From assembly GCF_000342045.1 (NCBI RefSeq), contig NZ_AONQ01000010.1, forward strand, positions 1-64,000: a stretch of DNA of 64,000 bases, in the 5' to 3' direction. Position 1 is the first letter of the stretch, and every line of letters starts with the position of its first letter. Both the position numbers and the translations under genes were made by a program. This stretch comes from Paramagnetospirillum caucaseum. Lineage in GTDB: Bacteria > Pseudomonadota > Alphaproteobacteria > Rhodospirillales > Magnetospirillaceae. The notes beneath the pieces were generated by a model, which did no database searches, was not told the origin of the DNA, and saw nothing but the letters and a program-made list of their open reading frames with translations. Shown here one piece after another: positions 1 to 8,369 of the stretch.

Positions 1-1
1 C

Positions 2-133
2 GCCTTAGGCATCGCCACGGTGATGACCTGCACCCTGTCGGTGGATCACCGGGTGGTCGACGGCGCGGTGGGGGCCGAGTTCCTGGCCGCCTTCAAGACG
101 CTGATCGAAGACCCGCTGTCCATGTTGCTGTAG
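2..133 (+). CDS. Dihydrolipoamide acyltransferase (E2), C-terminal end, partial
   Basis: The window opens inside this gene. The 43 visible residues contain the E2 catalytic-domain signature [14 protein letters not shown] and end in EDPLSMLL, the usual C-terminus of pyruvate dehydrogenase E2 (AceF/PdhC) in alphaproteobacteria. The His and Asp of DHRxxDG are the acyl-transfer active-site motif. The enzyme would transfer acetyl groups from lipoamide to CoA in the cytoplasmic pyruvate dehydrogenase complex. The lipoyl and peripheral-subunit-binding domains lie before the window, so a branched-chain or 2-oxoglutarate E2 cannot be fully excluded, although [11 protein letters not shown] favours pyruvate dehydrogenase. 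Confidence 0.85.
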   Translation, partial: ALGIATVMTCTLSVDHRVVDGAVGAEFLAAFKTLIEDPLSMLL

Positions 134-144
134 AAAGAGGTGTC

Positions 145-699
145 ATGATGCCCAACCTCGATCGCCTTTTTAGCCAGCGGCGCAGCCTGCGGTCGTTCAG
201 CGAGCGGCCCATCGAACGCCCGGCGCTGCACGGGATGTTCGAGGCGGCGCGCTGGGCCGCCTCGGCCTTCAACGAGCAGCCGTGGAGCTATGTGGTGCTG
301 GATGATCCGGCGTCCGACGTCCGGGCTCGCGTGCTGGACAGCATGGAGCCGCACAACCGGGCTTGGGCGGAAAAGGCCCCGGTGATCCTGGCCTCGGTGG
401 CGCAGCTGGGATTTCGTGGCCGCGACGGCGCCAACCGCCATGCCTATCACGATGTCGGCCAGGCCAACGCCCATCTGGCGCTTCGGGCCGCCGAACTGGG
501 GCTGACCGTGCACATGATCGGCGGCTTCAAGTATCAGGCGGCCGGCGAGGCCCTGGGCCTTGCCGCCGGCTTCGAGGTGGTGGCGCTGATGGCCGTCGCC
601 TATCCCGGCCCCGCCGAGGCGCTGCCCGAGCCCTTGCGCCTCAGGGAGACGGCGCCGCGCGTCCGCCGCGAGGTCGGCGAGTTCGTCCGTTTCGGCTAG
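145..699 (+). CDS. Nitroreductase family protein
   Basis: This is a 184-aa protein with the nitroreductase fold signature: an N-terminal RRSLRSFSERPI, which binds FMN phosphate in this family, then AARWAASAFNEQPWSYVV, and a C-terminal GLTVHMIGGF segment. Members are FMN-dependent NAD(P)H oxidoreductases acting on nitro compounds, quinones or enones; the true substrate cannot be read from sequence. The start has AAAGAGG a few bases upstream, 12 bases after the E2 stop, so it may be co-transcribed with the E2 gene. Its last four bases overlap the convergent thioesterase gene. Confidence 0.85.
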   Translation: MMPNLDRLFSQRRSLRSFSERPIERPALHGMFEAARWAASAFNEQPWSYVVLDDPASDVRARVLDSMEPHNRAWAEKAPVILASVAQLGFRGRDGANRHAYHDVGQANAHLALRAAELGLTVHMIGGFKYQAAGEALGLAAGFEVVALMAVAYPGPAEALPEPLRLRETAPRVRREVGEFVRFG

Positions 700-1109
700 A
701 CGGAGAAGGCGGCGATGACCGGGGGCGGCAGCGGCGCCGCCTTGATCCGCCCCTTCTCGGCGTCGAACACGGTCCACACCCGGGTTTCCGAGCACTCGAC
801 CGCCACCACGTCGCCGTTGCGGACGATGTGCTGGATCTCGAAGGCGCTGCGGTGGAGCGCCACGATCCGGCTCTCGATGATCAGGTCGTCGCCCCAGCGG
901 CACGGCGCCTTGAACTGCGCCTTGTTGTCGACCAGCGGGATGCCGTCGATGCCGAATTCCGCGATCAGGGATTTCAGGGACAATCCCGCCCGGCCCAGCA
1001 GGGCGTGCACCGAGAAATCGAACCAGACGAAGTAATTGGGGTTGAAGACGATGCCGGACGGATCGCAATGGCCGAATTCGACATGGACGGAGCGGGAGTT
1101 GGACAGCAT
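696..1109 (-). CDS. Acyl-CoA thioesterase, 4-hydroxybenzoyl-CoA thioesterase (4HBT) family
   Basis: This 137-aa hot-dog-fold protein carries EFGHCDPSGIVFNPNYF near its N-terminus, the classic 4-hydroxybenzoyl-CoA thioesterase signature. Asp16 corresponds to the catalytic Asp of that family. It would hydrolyse an aromatic or short-chain acyl-CoA in the cytoplasm. It is convergent with the nitroreductase gene (4-base overlap) and lies ahead of a small gene on the same strand. The specific substrate is not determinable, but the close match to the active-site loop makes the family call secure. Confidence 0.87.
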   Translation of the reverse strand: MLSNSRSVHVEFGHCDPSGIVFNPNYFVWFDFSVHALLGRAGLSLKSLIAEFGIDGIPLVDNKAQFKAPCRWGDDLIIESRIVALHRSAFEIQHIVRNGDVVAVECSETRVWTVFDAEKGRIKAAPLPPPVIAAFSV

Positions 1110-1133
1110 CGGACGTCTTTCGCCGGCAAGGGG

Positions 1134-1307
1134 TTATCGGGTTTGAAATCGTGAAAGGATCAGGCCCAGGCTGCAAGCGATCTCTGGGCAGCTCTCCATC
1201 AGCCGGCCGGCCAGTTCGCAGGCCTTGCCGGTGTTGACCGAATCCCCCGCCGCTTCCGCTTCCAGGATCTCGGTCAGCTGGTCGATCTCGTCCCAACTAT
1301 GGTCCAT
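1134..1307 (-). CDS. Small conserved hypothetical protein
   Basis: A 57-aa acidic N-terminal, helical-looking protein starting MDHSWDEIDQLTEILEAEA, with two Cys (CELAG, CPEIAC) in the second half. GGAGATCACC just upstream of the ATG is an acceptable ribosome site. It lies 24 bases upstream of the thioesterase gene on the same strand and could be its leader cistron. I do not recognise the family. Confidence 0.45.
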   Translation of the reverse strand: MDHSWDEIDQLTEILEAEAAGDSVNTGKACELAGRLMESCPEIACSLGLILSRFQTR

Positions 1308-1732
1308 GGTGATCTCCGGGGAAGGGATTCGGGGAAAAAGGGGCCGGACGAATGAACGTCCGGCCAAGAGAGGGTATAGCGGCTCGGCATCCCGGTCACG
1401 AGTGGGGAGACAATATCCAGGCCTGCCGGCATGGTTCAGAGGAACCGTAACCATGATAACGGCCAGTGACGAGGGGAATGGTTGCCAATTAATATTTTAG
1501 CGTTTTGATTTTCAGAACGCCCGGCATGGTGTTCTGAAATTATTCCATCGCAGATGGTGATCACGCTGTCGCCGCGTCATGGGGCGGTATCGTTCGATTT
1601 CTGCGAACGCTCTCCGACGATATTAAATCAAGGACCGAAACATCCCCGGCATACAGTGATGTGACCATCGCTGTCGTGCCGTATGGCCACGGCGCGTTGC
1701 CTTTGCGGTTGTTGATTCGAGGAGGAAGCGTG
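1308..1732. other. Intergenic region upstream of the molybdoenzyme gene
   Basis: About 425 bases without a supported gene between two divergent units. It includes a locally AT-rich patch around 1490-1550 and the inverted repeat listed separately. It ends in GAGGAGGAAGCG, a strong ribosome-binding site for the ATG at 1733, which is why that start is preferred over one 72 bases upstream. Confidence 0.5.
1510..1539. promoter_or_regulatory. 9-bp inverted repeat, candidate operator
   Basis: TTTCAGAAC and GTTCTGAAA form perfect 9-base arms separated by 12 bases, in the AT-rich part of the intergenic region ahead of the molybdoenzyme operon. Arms one helical turn or two apart suit a dimeric regulator. 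The hairpin lacks a T-run, so it is less likely to be a terminator. The cognate regulator is unknown. Confidence 0.4.
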
Positions 1733-3874
1733 ATGACGTCAGCCGAAGTATCCGTTGAAGCGACCGATGGCGAGACGACCATCCTGAAGAGCGTCTGCCG
1801 GTCCTGTCACGGCGGCTGCGGCACGCTGCTCCATGTGCGCGGCGGAGAGCTGATCAAGGTGGAGGGCGACCCGGACTCTCCCCTGAACCGGGGCCGCCTG
1901 TGCCCCATCGGCACCGTCACCCGCGACCTGGTCTACCATCCCGACCGGCTGAAATACCCCATGCGCCGGGTGGGCAAGCGCGGCTCGGGCCAGTGGGACC
2001 GCATCACCTGGGACGAGGCGCTGGACGAGATCGCCACCCGGCTGGGCAGGATCAAGGAAGAATACGGGCCGGAGTCCATCGCGCTCGGCACCGGCACCGG
2101 CCGGCACCACATCCGCTGGGTGTCGCGCTTCGGCCATGCGCTGGGCACCCCCAACTGGGCCGAGCCGGGCTTCGCCCAGTGCTTCCACCCGCGGGTCAAC
2201 ACCTGCATCCTGACCATGGGCGAGTATCCGGTCTGCGACTTCACCGGCGACGTCCCGGCCGAAACCATCATGTACTGGGGCCACAACCCGGTGAATTCCG
2301 GGCCGGACGGCGAGACCCGCTTCAACGCGCGCGATTCGCTGGCTCAGGCCAAGAACATCATCGTGGTCGACCCGCGCGAGACCGAGCTGGCCAAGCGGGC
2401 CGACATCTGGCTGCAGGTGCGGCCCGGCGCCGACGACGCGCTGGGTCTGGCCATGCTCAACGTCATCATCGGCGAGAAGCTCTACGACGAGGATTTCGTC
2501 AGCCGCTGGACCCACGGCTTCGACGCCCTGGCGGCGCATGTGGGGCAGTATTCGCCGGAATGGGCCGAACCCATCACCTGGGTCGCGGCCGGCAAGATCC
2601 GGGCGGCGGCCCGGTTGTTCGCCAAGACCAAGCCGGCCCTGCTGGAATGGGGCTGCGCCATCGAGCATACGCCCAAATGCATCCAGACCATCCGCGCCCT
2701 GTCGATGCTTCCGGTGCTGACCGGCAATATCGAGATTCCCGGCGGCTGGGTGTTCGGCATGAAGGGCATCGGCCGCTTTCCCAGCCTGATCGAGCTGCTG
2801 AGCCCGGAAGCCAACGCCAAGCGCCTGGGTGGCCAGCAGTTCAAGCTGCTGGGCGGCGAGGGGGCCGATCTGCCGGCCGCCCACATCCCGACCCTGCTGC
2901 AGGCCATGCGGGAAGGCAAACCCTATCCGGTCAAGGCGTTCCTGGTGTTCGGCAACAACACGCTCACCACCTACGCCAATTCGTCGCTGGTCTACGAATC
3001 TCTGATGAAGCTGGACTTCATGGTCAATGCCGACCTGTTCATGACGCCGACCGCCGAGCTGGCCGACATCGTCCTGCCCGCCGCGTCGTGGCCGGAACTG
3101 GACCAGATCGCCGGCCTGCCGACCATCGCCGCCAACGTGGTGTTGGGCCAGCAGAAATCGGTGCGGGTGCACGAGTGCAAGGCCGACGAGGAGATCTTCA
3201 CCGAACTGGCGCGGCGCATGAACTTGCCCGGCTGCACCGAACCGGTGCGCGACGTGCTGGACTCCCAGTTGAAGGGCCTGGGGATCACCTTCGAGGAACT
3301 GACCAAAAAGGGCTTCGTCAAGGTGCCGTTCAAGTACGGCAAGCACGAGGAGAAGGGCTTCAAGACGCCGACCGGCAAGATCGAGCTGTATTCCACCCGG
3401 CTGGAGCAGATGGGCTACGCCCCGCTGCCCTATTACGAGGAACCGCCGGAAAGCCCGATCTCCGCTCCTGAAACCGCCAAGGACTTCCCCCTGGTCCTGA
3501 CCACCGGCGGGCGCATTCCTTTCTACTTCAACTCGGAACACCGCCAGCTGCCCAAGCTGCGCAAGGCGCGGCGCGACCCGCAGGCCGAGATCCATCCCGA
3601 CACCGCCGCCCGCTTCGGCATCGAAAGCGGCGACTGGATGTGGATCGAGACCAAGCGCGGCCGCATGAAGCAGAAGGCCAAGCTCACCACCGGCATCGAC
3701 GCCCGCGTGATCAACGCCGAGCACGCCTGGTGGTTCCCCGACGAGGAGGGGCCTGAGTACGGAGTCTGGAAGTCCAACGTCAACCTGCTGACCAACAGCG
3801 AGCCGCCTTACGACCCGGCAATGGGGACCTATCAGCTCCGTGCATTGCTGTGCCGGATCGGCAAGGCGGAATAA
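1733..3874 (+). CDS. Molybdopterin-dependent oxidoreductase (DMSO reductase superfamily, acetylene-hydratase-like branch)
   Basis: This 713-aa protein has an N-terminal [4Fe-4S] site (Cys22, Cys25, Cys29, Cys57; CRSCHGGC then GRLCPIG), then the molybdopterin oxidoreductase domain (RITWDEALDEIATRLG onward) and a C-terminal molydopterin-dinucleotide-binding domain (about residues 580-700). Cys150 in PGFAQCFHPR is a candidate metal ligand. There is no Tat signal, so it is probably cytoplasmic. No partner Fe-S or membrane subunit is encoded beside it, which suits the single-subunit acetylene hydratase/hydroxytransferase-like branch. The substrate is unknown. A Liv-type binding protein and an MFS transporter follow, suggesting uptake of the substrate or a related compound. 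Confidence 0.8.
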   Translation: MTSAEVSVEATDGETTILKSVCRSCHGGCGTLLHVRGGELIKVEGDPDSPLNRGRLCPIGTVTRDLVYHPDRLKYPMRRVGKRGSGQWDRITWDEALDEIATRLGRIKEEYGPESIALGTGTGRHHIRWVSRFGHALGTPNWAEPGFAQCFHPRVNTCILTMGEYPVCDFTGDVPAETIMYWGHNPVNSGPDGETRFNARDSLAQAKNIIVVDPRETELAKRADIWLQVRPGADDALGLAMLNVIIGEKLYDEDFVSRWTHGFDALAAHVGQYSPEWAEPITWVAAGKIRAAARLFAKTKPALLEWGCAIEHTPKCIQTIRALSMLPVLTGNIEIPGGWVFGMKGIGRFPSLIELLSPEANAKRLGGQQFKLLGGEGADLPAAHIPTLLQAMREGKPYPVKAFLVFGNNTLTTYANSSLVYESLMKLDFMVNADLFMTPTAELADIVLPAASWPELDQIAGLPTIAANVVLGQQKSVRVHECKADEEIFTELARRMNLPGCTEPVRDVLDSQLKGLGITFEELTKKGFVKVPFKYGKHEEKGFKTPTGKIELYSTRLEQMGYAPLPYYEEPPESPISAPETAKDFPLVLTTGGRIPFYFNSEHRQLPKLRKARRDPQAEIHPDTAARFGIESGDWMWIETKRGRMKQKAKLTTGIDARVINAEHAWWFPDEEGPEYGVWKSNVNLLTNSEPPYDPAMGTYQLRALLCRIGKAE

Positions 3875-3897
3875 TCACCAAGAGGGAGGTTTGAGGC

Positions 3898-5100
3898 ATG
3901 TCTGAACTATTCTGGAAGACTGCACGGGCTGCGGTCATCGGCGGTGTGGGGCTGGCGGCCATGGCGGCGTTTCCCGCCGGAGCCGAAACCGTCAAGGTCG
4001 GAGTGATCCTGACCTATTCGGGGCGCGATGCCGCCCTGGGCGAACAGATCGACCGGGCCATCAATCTCTACGTCAAGACCCACAGCGCCAGCCTGCCGGC
4101 GGGGGTCAACGTCGAACTGGTGCGGCGCGACGATACCGGCCCCAATCCCGACGTGGCCAAGCGTCTGGCCCAGGAACTGATCCTGCGCGAGAAGGTCCAG
4201 ATGCTGACCGGCGGCCAGTGGACGCCCAACGCCACGGCGGTGGCGGCGCTCTCCAAGGAAGCCAAGATCCCCTTCGTGGTGATGACCGCCGGCGGCTCGG
4301 CGGTGACCGAACAGTCGCCCTACGTCATCCGTACCGGCTGGACTCTGTGGCAGACCAGCTATCCGCTCGGCCAGTGGGCGGCCAAGCAGGGCATGAAGAA
4401 GGCCTATACCGTGGTCAGCGACTTTGCCCCCGGCCATGACGGCGAGACCGCCTTCATCAAGGGCTTCTCCGAGAATGGCGGCGAGGTAGTGGGCTCGGTC
4501 CGCATCCCGCTGAAGACCAGCGATTACCTGCCCTACCTGCAGAAGGTCAAGGAGGCCAATCCCGAGACCGTCTACGTCTTCAATCCCGGCGGTCCCCAGG
4601 CCACCGCCTTCATGAAGGCCTTCGACGATATCGGGCTGACCCGCTCCAAGGTGAAGATCATCGGGCCGGGCGACATCACCAGCGACGACGAGCTTCCCAA
4701 CATGGGCAAGGCGGCGCTGGGCGTCACCACCCTGCTGCAGTATTCCCCGTCGGGCGACCGGCCGGAGAACAAGGAGTTCGTGGCGGCCTGGAAGAAGGAA
4801 TACGGCGAGGCCTCGGTTCCCACCTTTTTTGCCGTGGCCGGCTGGGACGGTATGAAGGCGGTGTTCGACGCCATCATCTCCCAGAAGGGCAAGATGGACG
4901 CCGACAAGACCATCGCCTTCCTGTCCAACTGGTCCAATCCCAAGAGCCCGCGCGGCCCGATCAAGATCGATCCGGCCACCCGCGACATCGTCCAGAACCA
5001 GTATATCCGCCGGGTCGAGGACGTGGGCGGCAAGCTGGTCAACATCGAGATCGAGACCATTCCCCAGGTCTCCGATCCCTGGAAGGCCATGAAGAAGTAG
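3898..5100 (+). CDS. Branched-chain amino acid/aromatic acid type ABC transporter substrate-binding protein (LivK-like)
   Basis: A 400-aa periplasmic binding protein of the type I fold. Residues 1-29 form a Sec signal peptide (basic Lys/Arg near the N-terminus, hydrophobic core, AGA cleavage site before ETVKVGV). The mature part begins VKVGVILTYSGRDAALGEQI, typical of the Peripla_BP_6/LivK family. These proteins bind branched amino acids, amides, urea or aromatic acids. No permease or ATPase genes are adjacent, so it must work with a transporter encoded elsewhere. It follows the molybdoenzyme gene by 23 bases with AGAGGGAGG ahead of the start, so the two are almost certainly one operon. Confidence 0.88.
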   Translation: MSELFWKTARAAVIGGVGLAAMAAFPAGAETVKVGVILTYSGRDAALGEQIDRAINLYVKTHSASLPAGVNVELVRRDDTGPNPDVAKRLAQELILREKVQMLTGGQWTPNATAVAALSKEAKIPFVVMTAGGSAVTEQSPYVIRTGWTLWQTSYPLGQWAAKQGMKKAYTVVSDFAPGHDGETAFIKGFSENGGEVVGSVRIPLKTSDYLPYLQKVKEANPETVYVFNPGGPQATAFMKAFDDIGLTRSKVKIIGPGDITSDDELPNMGKAALGVTTLLQYSPSGDRPENKEFVAAWKKEYGEASVPTFFAVAGWDGMKAVFDAIISQKGKMDADKTIAFLSNWSNPKSPRGPIKIDPATRDIVQNQYIRRVEDVGGKLVNIEIETIPQVSDPWKAMKK

Positions 5101-5113
5101 TCGCTGTTCCGGC

Positions 5114-5133
5114 GGGGCCGGGTTTCCGGCCCC
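5114..5133 (+). terminator. GC-rich hairpin between the binding-protein and MFS genes
   Basis: GGGGCCGG and CCGGCCCC form an 8-bp perfect stem with a 4-base GTTT loop, 13 bases after the binding-protein stop. No T-run follows, so it is at best a weak terminator or an mRNA 3'-end protector that lowers expression of the following transporter. Confidence 0.45.
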
Positions 5134-5177
5134 GTCACAGCATGTTCACGCACAGGGCCGGCCGGAGAGCGTCGATC

Positions 5178-6407
5178 ATGGGGATACAAGGCACGACGCG
5201 GTGGTCGGTGGTCGGCGTCTCGATCCTGGCCGGCGTGGTGGCCGCCGCCCATATCGGCAAGGCGCCCCCGGTCATTCCCGTCCTGCGCCACGATCTCGGC
5301 CTCGGCCTGATTGCCGCCGGCTGGGTGGTTTCCATGTTCAACGCCCTGGGTTCGGTCTGCGGCATCGTCCAGGGCAGCATCGGCGATGCTCTCGGCCATC
5401 GCCGCTCGGCGCTGCTCGGCCTGGTGATGCTGGCGGCGGGCGGCGGATTGGGGGCGGTGGCCTCGGACCAGACGCTGCTGCTGGTCGGGCGCTGCCTCGA
5501 GGGCGTCGGCTTCATCTCCGTGGTGGTGTCCTGCCCCGGCCTGATCCTGGCGGCGACGGCCCCCCGCGACCTGCGGCTGACCTTCGGGCTCCTGGGGGTC
5601 TACATGCCCACCGGCGTGGCCCTGGCCCTGGCCGCCGCGCCGTTCGCCGAGGCGGCGGTGGGCTGGCGCGGGCTGTGGCTGCTGCTGGCGCTGGTTTGTC
5701 TCGGCATGATGGTCCTGTTGGGCTGGATCACCCGCCACCTGCCCCGCAACGAGGCCGCCCACGGCCCCCTCAACCTGCGGGATATCGCCGGCGACCTGAT
5801 GGCGACGCTGCGGCGGCCTGGCCTGTGGTGGCTGGCCATCGCCTTCGCCGCCTATACCGCGCAATGGTCGTCCCTGCTGGTGTGGCTGCCCAGCTTCCTC
5901 ATGGAGACGCGGCAGACCGACGCGGTCAGCGCCGCCGCCGTCACCGCGCTGATCGCCGCCGCCAATGCGCCCGGTGGCGTGATGGGGGCCTGGCTGCTGC
6001 ACCGCCGCGTGCCGCGCGGCGCCCTGGTGGTCGGCGCCAATCTGGCCATGGGGCTGTGCTCCATCGGCATCTTCTCCCCCGAACTTTCCGATGCGACGCG
6101 CTTCGTCCTGTGCCTGCTGTTCTCGGGGCTGGGCGGCATCCTGCCGTCGGCGGTGCTGGGCGGTACCGCCGTGCACGCCTCGGCGCCGCGCCAGATCGGC
6201 GCGGCCAACGGCATGGTGATCCAGGGCTCCAATCTCGGCCAGCTGGTCGGCCCCCTGACGGCGGCGGCCCTGGTCAGCCTGACCGGTGGCTGGGACCGCG
6301 TCCTGTGGTTCCTGCTGGCGGCGGCGCTGCTGGGGGCGGCCGGCGGGCTGTTCGTCGAGCGGTTCGAACGCCGCCTGTCCCTGTCCATTCCCCGGCGTTC
6401 CCCGTAG
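5178..6407 (+). CDS. MFS transporter
   Basis: This is a membrane protein of about 409 aa with around 12 hydrophobic segments and the MFS loop 2-3 motif (GDALGHRRSALLG). A start at 5178 (MGIQGTTRW) is preferred because the first transmembrane helix follows directly; an ATG 36 bases upstream would only add a basic tail. The second half carries a predicted helix bundle ending in VLWFLLAAALLGAAGG. It probably moves a small organic or inorganic anion across the inner membrane. Position after the molybdoenzyme and binding protein suggests a shared pathway, but the hairpin at 5114 may separate transcription. Confidence 0.85.
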   Translation: MGIQGTTRWSVVGVSILAGVVAAAHIGKAPPVIPVLRHDLGLGLIAAGWVVSMFNALGSVCGIVQGSIGDALGHRRSALLGLVMLAAGGGLGAVASDQTLLLVGRCLEGVGFISVVVSCPGLILAATAPRDLRLTFGLLGVYMPTGVALALAAAPFAEAAVGWRGLWLLLALVCLGMMVLLGWITRHLPRNEAAHGPLNLRDIAGDLMATLRRPGLWWLAIAFAAYTAQWSSLLVWLPSFLMETRQTDAVSAAAVTALIAAANAPGGVMGAWLLHRRVPRGALVVGANLAMGLCSIGIFSPELSDATRFVLCLLFSGLGGILPSAVLGGTAVHASAPRQIGAANGMVIQGSNLGQLVGPLTAAALVSLTGGWDRVLWFLLAAALLGAAGGLFVERFERRLSLSIPRRSP

Positions 6408-6448
6408 AAGATCCGGCAATCGGCTTGAATCGGCGCTGTCACAGGACT

Positions 6449-6474
6449 ATCATTTTCGTAGATATCGAAATGAT
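6449..6474 (+). promoter_or_regulatory. Candidate ArsR operator
   Basis: ATCATTTTCG and CGAAATGAT flank a short AT centre (TAGATAT), giving an imperfect palindrome with one extra T in the left arm. It sits 15 bases before the arsR start, where an autoregulatory ArsR operator overlapping the promoter is expected. ArsR repressors bind such dyads and leave when arsenite or antimonite binds. Confidence 0.55.
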
Positions 6475-6488
6475 GGCAGTATACGCCC

Positions 6489-6905
6489 ATGATCGAAACC
6501 TTCGAAACCGTGGCCAAGGCCGTCGCCGATCCCAGCCGGGTGCGCATCCTCAAGCTGCTGGAGGGCGGTGAGCTGTGCGTCTGCCAGATCACCACGATTC
6601 TCGGCCTGGCGACCGCCACCATCTCCAAGCATCTGGCGGCCCTGAAGGTCGCCGGGCTGCTGCAACAGCGCCGCGACGGCAAGTGGGTCCATTACCGGCT
6701 GGCCCAGCGCGGGCTCAATCCCTACGCGCCGCAATTCCTGGCCATGGTGGCGGCCTCGCTGGCCGATGACCCCACCATCGCCGAGGACCGCCGGCTGCTG
6801 GCCATGGTCAATCAGGTTCCGGTCCAGGTGCTGTGCGATCAGGGCCGCGCCGCCCTGCCCGGCGGCGCGGTCACCAACTCTTCCTGCTGCGAGGCTTCTC
6901 CATGA
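6489..6905 (+). CDS. arsR: ArsR-family metalloregulator
   Basis: A 138-aa winged-helix repressor. Cys30 and Cys32 in GGELCVCQI are the classical As(III)-binding pair at the recognition-helix end; the winged helix spans about residues 10-85 (ATISKHLAALKVAGLLQQRR). The tail after residue 95 is longer than in minimal ArsR proteins and ends SSCCEA, two further Cys that might add a binding site. It heads the ars operon, and its TGA overlaps the arsC ATG (ATGA), implying translational coupling. It should repress the operon through the dyad just upstream and release on arsenite. Confidence 0.93.
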   Translation: MIETFETVAKAVADPSRVRILKLLEGGELCVCQITTILGLATATISKHLAALKVAGLLQQRRDGKWVHYRLAQRGLNPYAPQFLAMVAASLADDPTIAEDRRLLAMVNQVPVQVLCDQGRAALPGGAVTNSSCCEASP

Positions 6906-7348
6906 TCAACGTCCTGGTTCTCTGCACCGGCAATTCCGCCCGTTCCGTCCTGGGCGAAGCCCTGATCAACCATCTGGGCGGCGGCAAGTGGCGGGCGTTC
7001 AGCGCCGGCAGCAATCCCACCGGCAAGGTCAATCCCCTGTCGCTGGAGGTGCTGGCCGAGAAGGGCCTGCCGGCCGGGGGCTACCGCTCCAAGTCGTGGG
7101 ACGAATTCGCCCTGCCCGATGCGCCGAAAATGGATCTGGTCATCACCGTCTGCGACAACGCCGCCGGCGAAATCTGTCCCGTCTGGCCGGGCCATCCCGC
7201 CAAGGTGCACATGGGCTTTCCCGATCCGGCGGCGGCCGAGGGCAGCCACGAGGAGCGTCTGGCCGAATTCCGCAAGGTCTATGCCATGATCGAGGCCAAG
7301 GTGAAGCGCCTCATCGAACTCGGCCCGGAGCGGGCCGGGGAGGTCTAG
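6902..7348 (+). CDS. arsC: Arsenate reductase, low-molecular-weight phosphatase type (thioredoxin-coupled)
   Basis: This 148-aa protein has the P-loop CTGNSARS (Cys8, CX5R) and two further redox cysteines, Cys84 and Cys92, matching the three-cysteine relay of the Staphylococcus pI258/Bacillus ArsC family. It reduces arsenate to arsenite using thioredoxin. The ATG at 6902 overlaps the arsR stop. The product arsenite is then exported by the following Acr3 pump. All catalytic residues are present. Confidence 0.94.
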   Translation: MINVLVLCTGNSARSVLGEALINHLGGGKWRAFSAGSNPTGKVNPLSLEVLAEKGLPAGGYRSKSWDEFALPDAPKMDLVITVCDNAAGEICPVWPGHPAKVHMGFPDPAAAEGSHEERLAEFRKVYAMIEAKVKRLIELGPERAGEV

Positions 7349-7349
7349 C

Positions 7350-8369
7350 ATGAACCTGTTCGAACGCTATCTGACCCTCTGGGTGGCCTTGTGCATCGTG
7401 GCCGGCGTGGCGCTCGGCCACTGGCTGCCGGGGCCGTTCCAGGCCATCGGGCGCATGGAACTGGCCCAGGTCAACCTGCCGGTGGCGGTGCTGGTCTGGC
7501 TGATGATCATCCCCATGCTGCTGAAGATCGATTTCGGGGCGCTGCATCAGGTCAGGGAGCACTGGAAGGGTATCGGCGTCACCCTGTTCATCAACTGGGC
7601 GGTCAAGCCGTTCTCCATGGCGCTGCTGGGCTGGATCTTCGTCAGCCATCTGTTCCGGCCCTATCTGCCGCCCGGGCAGATCGAGTCCTACATCGCCGGG
7701 CTGATCCTGCTGGCCGCCGCGCCGTGCACCGCCATGGTCTTCGTGTGGTCCAACCTGACCAACGGCGAACCCCATTTCACCCTGTCCCAGGTGGCGGTCA
7801 ACGATCTGATCATGGTGGTGGCCTTCGCCCCCATCGTCGGGCTGCTGCTGGGCCTGTCGGCCATCACCGTGCCGTGGGACACCCTGTTCCTGTCGGTGGT
7901 GCTCTACATCGTGGTGCCGGTGATCATCGCTCAAGCCTGGCGCAAGGCGCTGCTGAAGAGCGGCGCCCTGGCTGCCACGTTGACCCGGCTGGGGCCGTTG
8001 TCGCTGGTGGCGCTGCTCACCACCCTGGTGCTGCTGTTCGGCTTCCAGGGCGAGCAGATCATCAATCAGCCGCTGGTCATCCTCATGCTGGCGGTGCCCA
8101 TCACCATCCAGGTCTATTTCAATTCCGGGTTGGCCTACCTGCTGAACAAGAAGCTGGGGGTGGCCCATTGCGTCGCCGGACCCTCGGCCCTGATCGGCGC
8201 CTCCAATTTCTTCGAACTGGCGGTGGCCGCCGCCATCTCCCTGTTCGGCTTCCAGTCGGGTGCCGCCCTGGCCACCGTGGTCGGGGTGCTGATCGAGGTG
8301 CCGGTGATGCTGTCCGTCGTCAAGATCGTCAATTCCAGCAAGGGCTGGTACGAGAGGAGGACATCATGA
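7350..8369 (+). CDS. acr3: Arsenite efflux permease, Acr3 family
   Basis: A 339-aa inner-membrane protein with about ten transmembrane helices, starting MNLFERYLTLWVALCIVAG and containing the AAPCTAMVFVWS segment in the fourth helix, whose Cys is essential in studied Acr3 proteins. It exports As(OH)3 driven by the proton gradient. It starts one base after the arsC stop and its own TGA overlaps the arsD ATG. Often labelled arsB, but the sequence is Acr3 and not the 12-helix ArsB type. Confidence 0.94.
   Translation: MNLFERYLTLWVALCIVAGVALGHWLPGPFQAIGRMELAQVNLPVAVLVWLMIIPMLLKIDFGALHQVREHWKGIGVTLFINWAVKPFSMALLGWIFVSHLFRPYLPPGQIESYIAGLILLAAAPCTAMVFVWSNLTNGEPHFTLSQVAVNDLIMVVAFAPIVGLLLGLSAITVPWDTLFLSVVLYIVVPVIIAQAWRKALLKSGALAATLTRLGPLSLVALLTTLVLLFGFQGEQIINQPLVILMLAVPITIQVYFNSGLAYLLNKKLGVAHCVAGPSALIGASNFFELAVAAAISLFGFQSGAALATVVGVLIEVPVMLSVVKIVNSSKGWYERRTS

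Noticed and set aside
4572-6419. Long open frame (about 615 codons) on the minus strand opposite the binding-protein and MFS genes
   Set aside because: It is rich in Gln, Arg and Gly as expected for antisense of GC-rich code, has no recognisable domain, and the plus strand has two clear protein families here.
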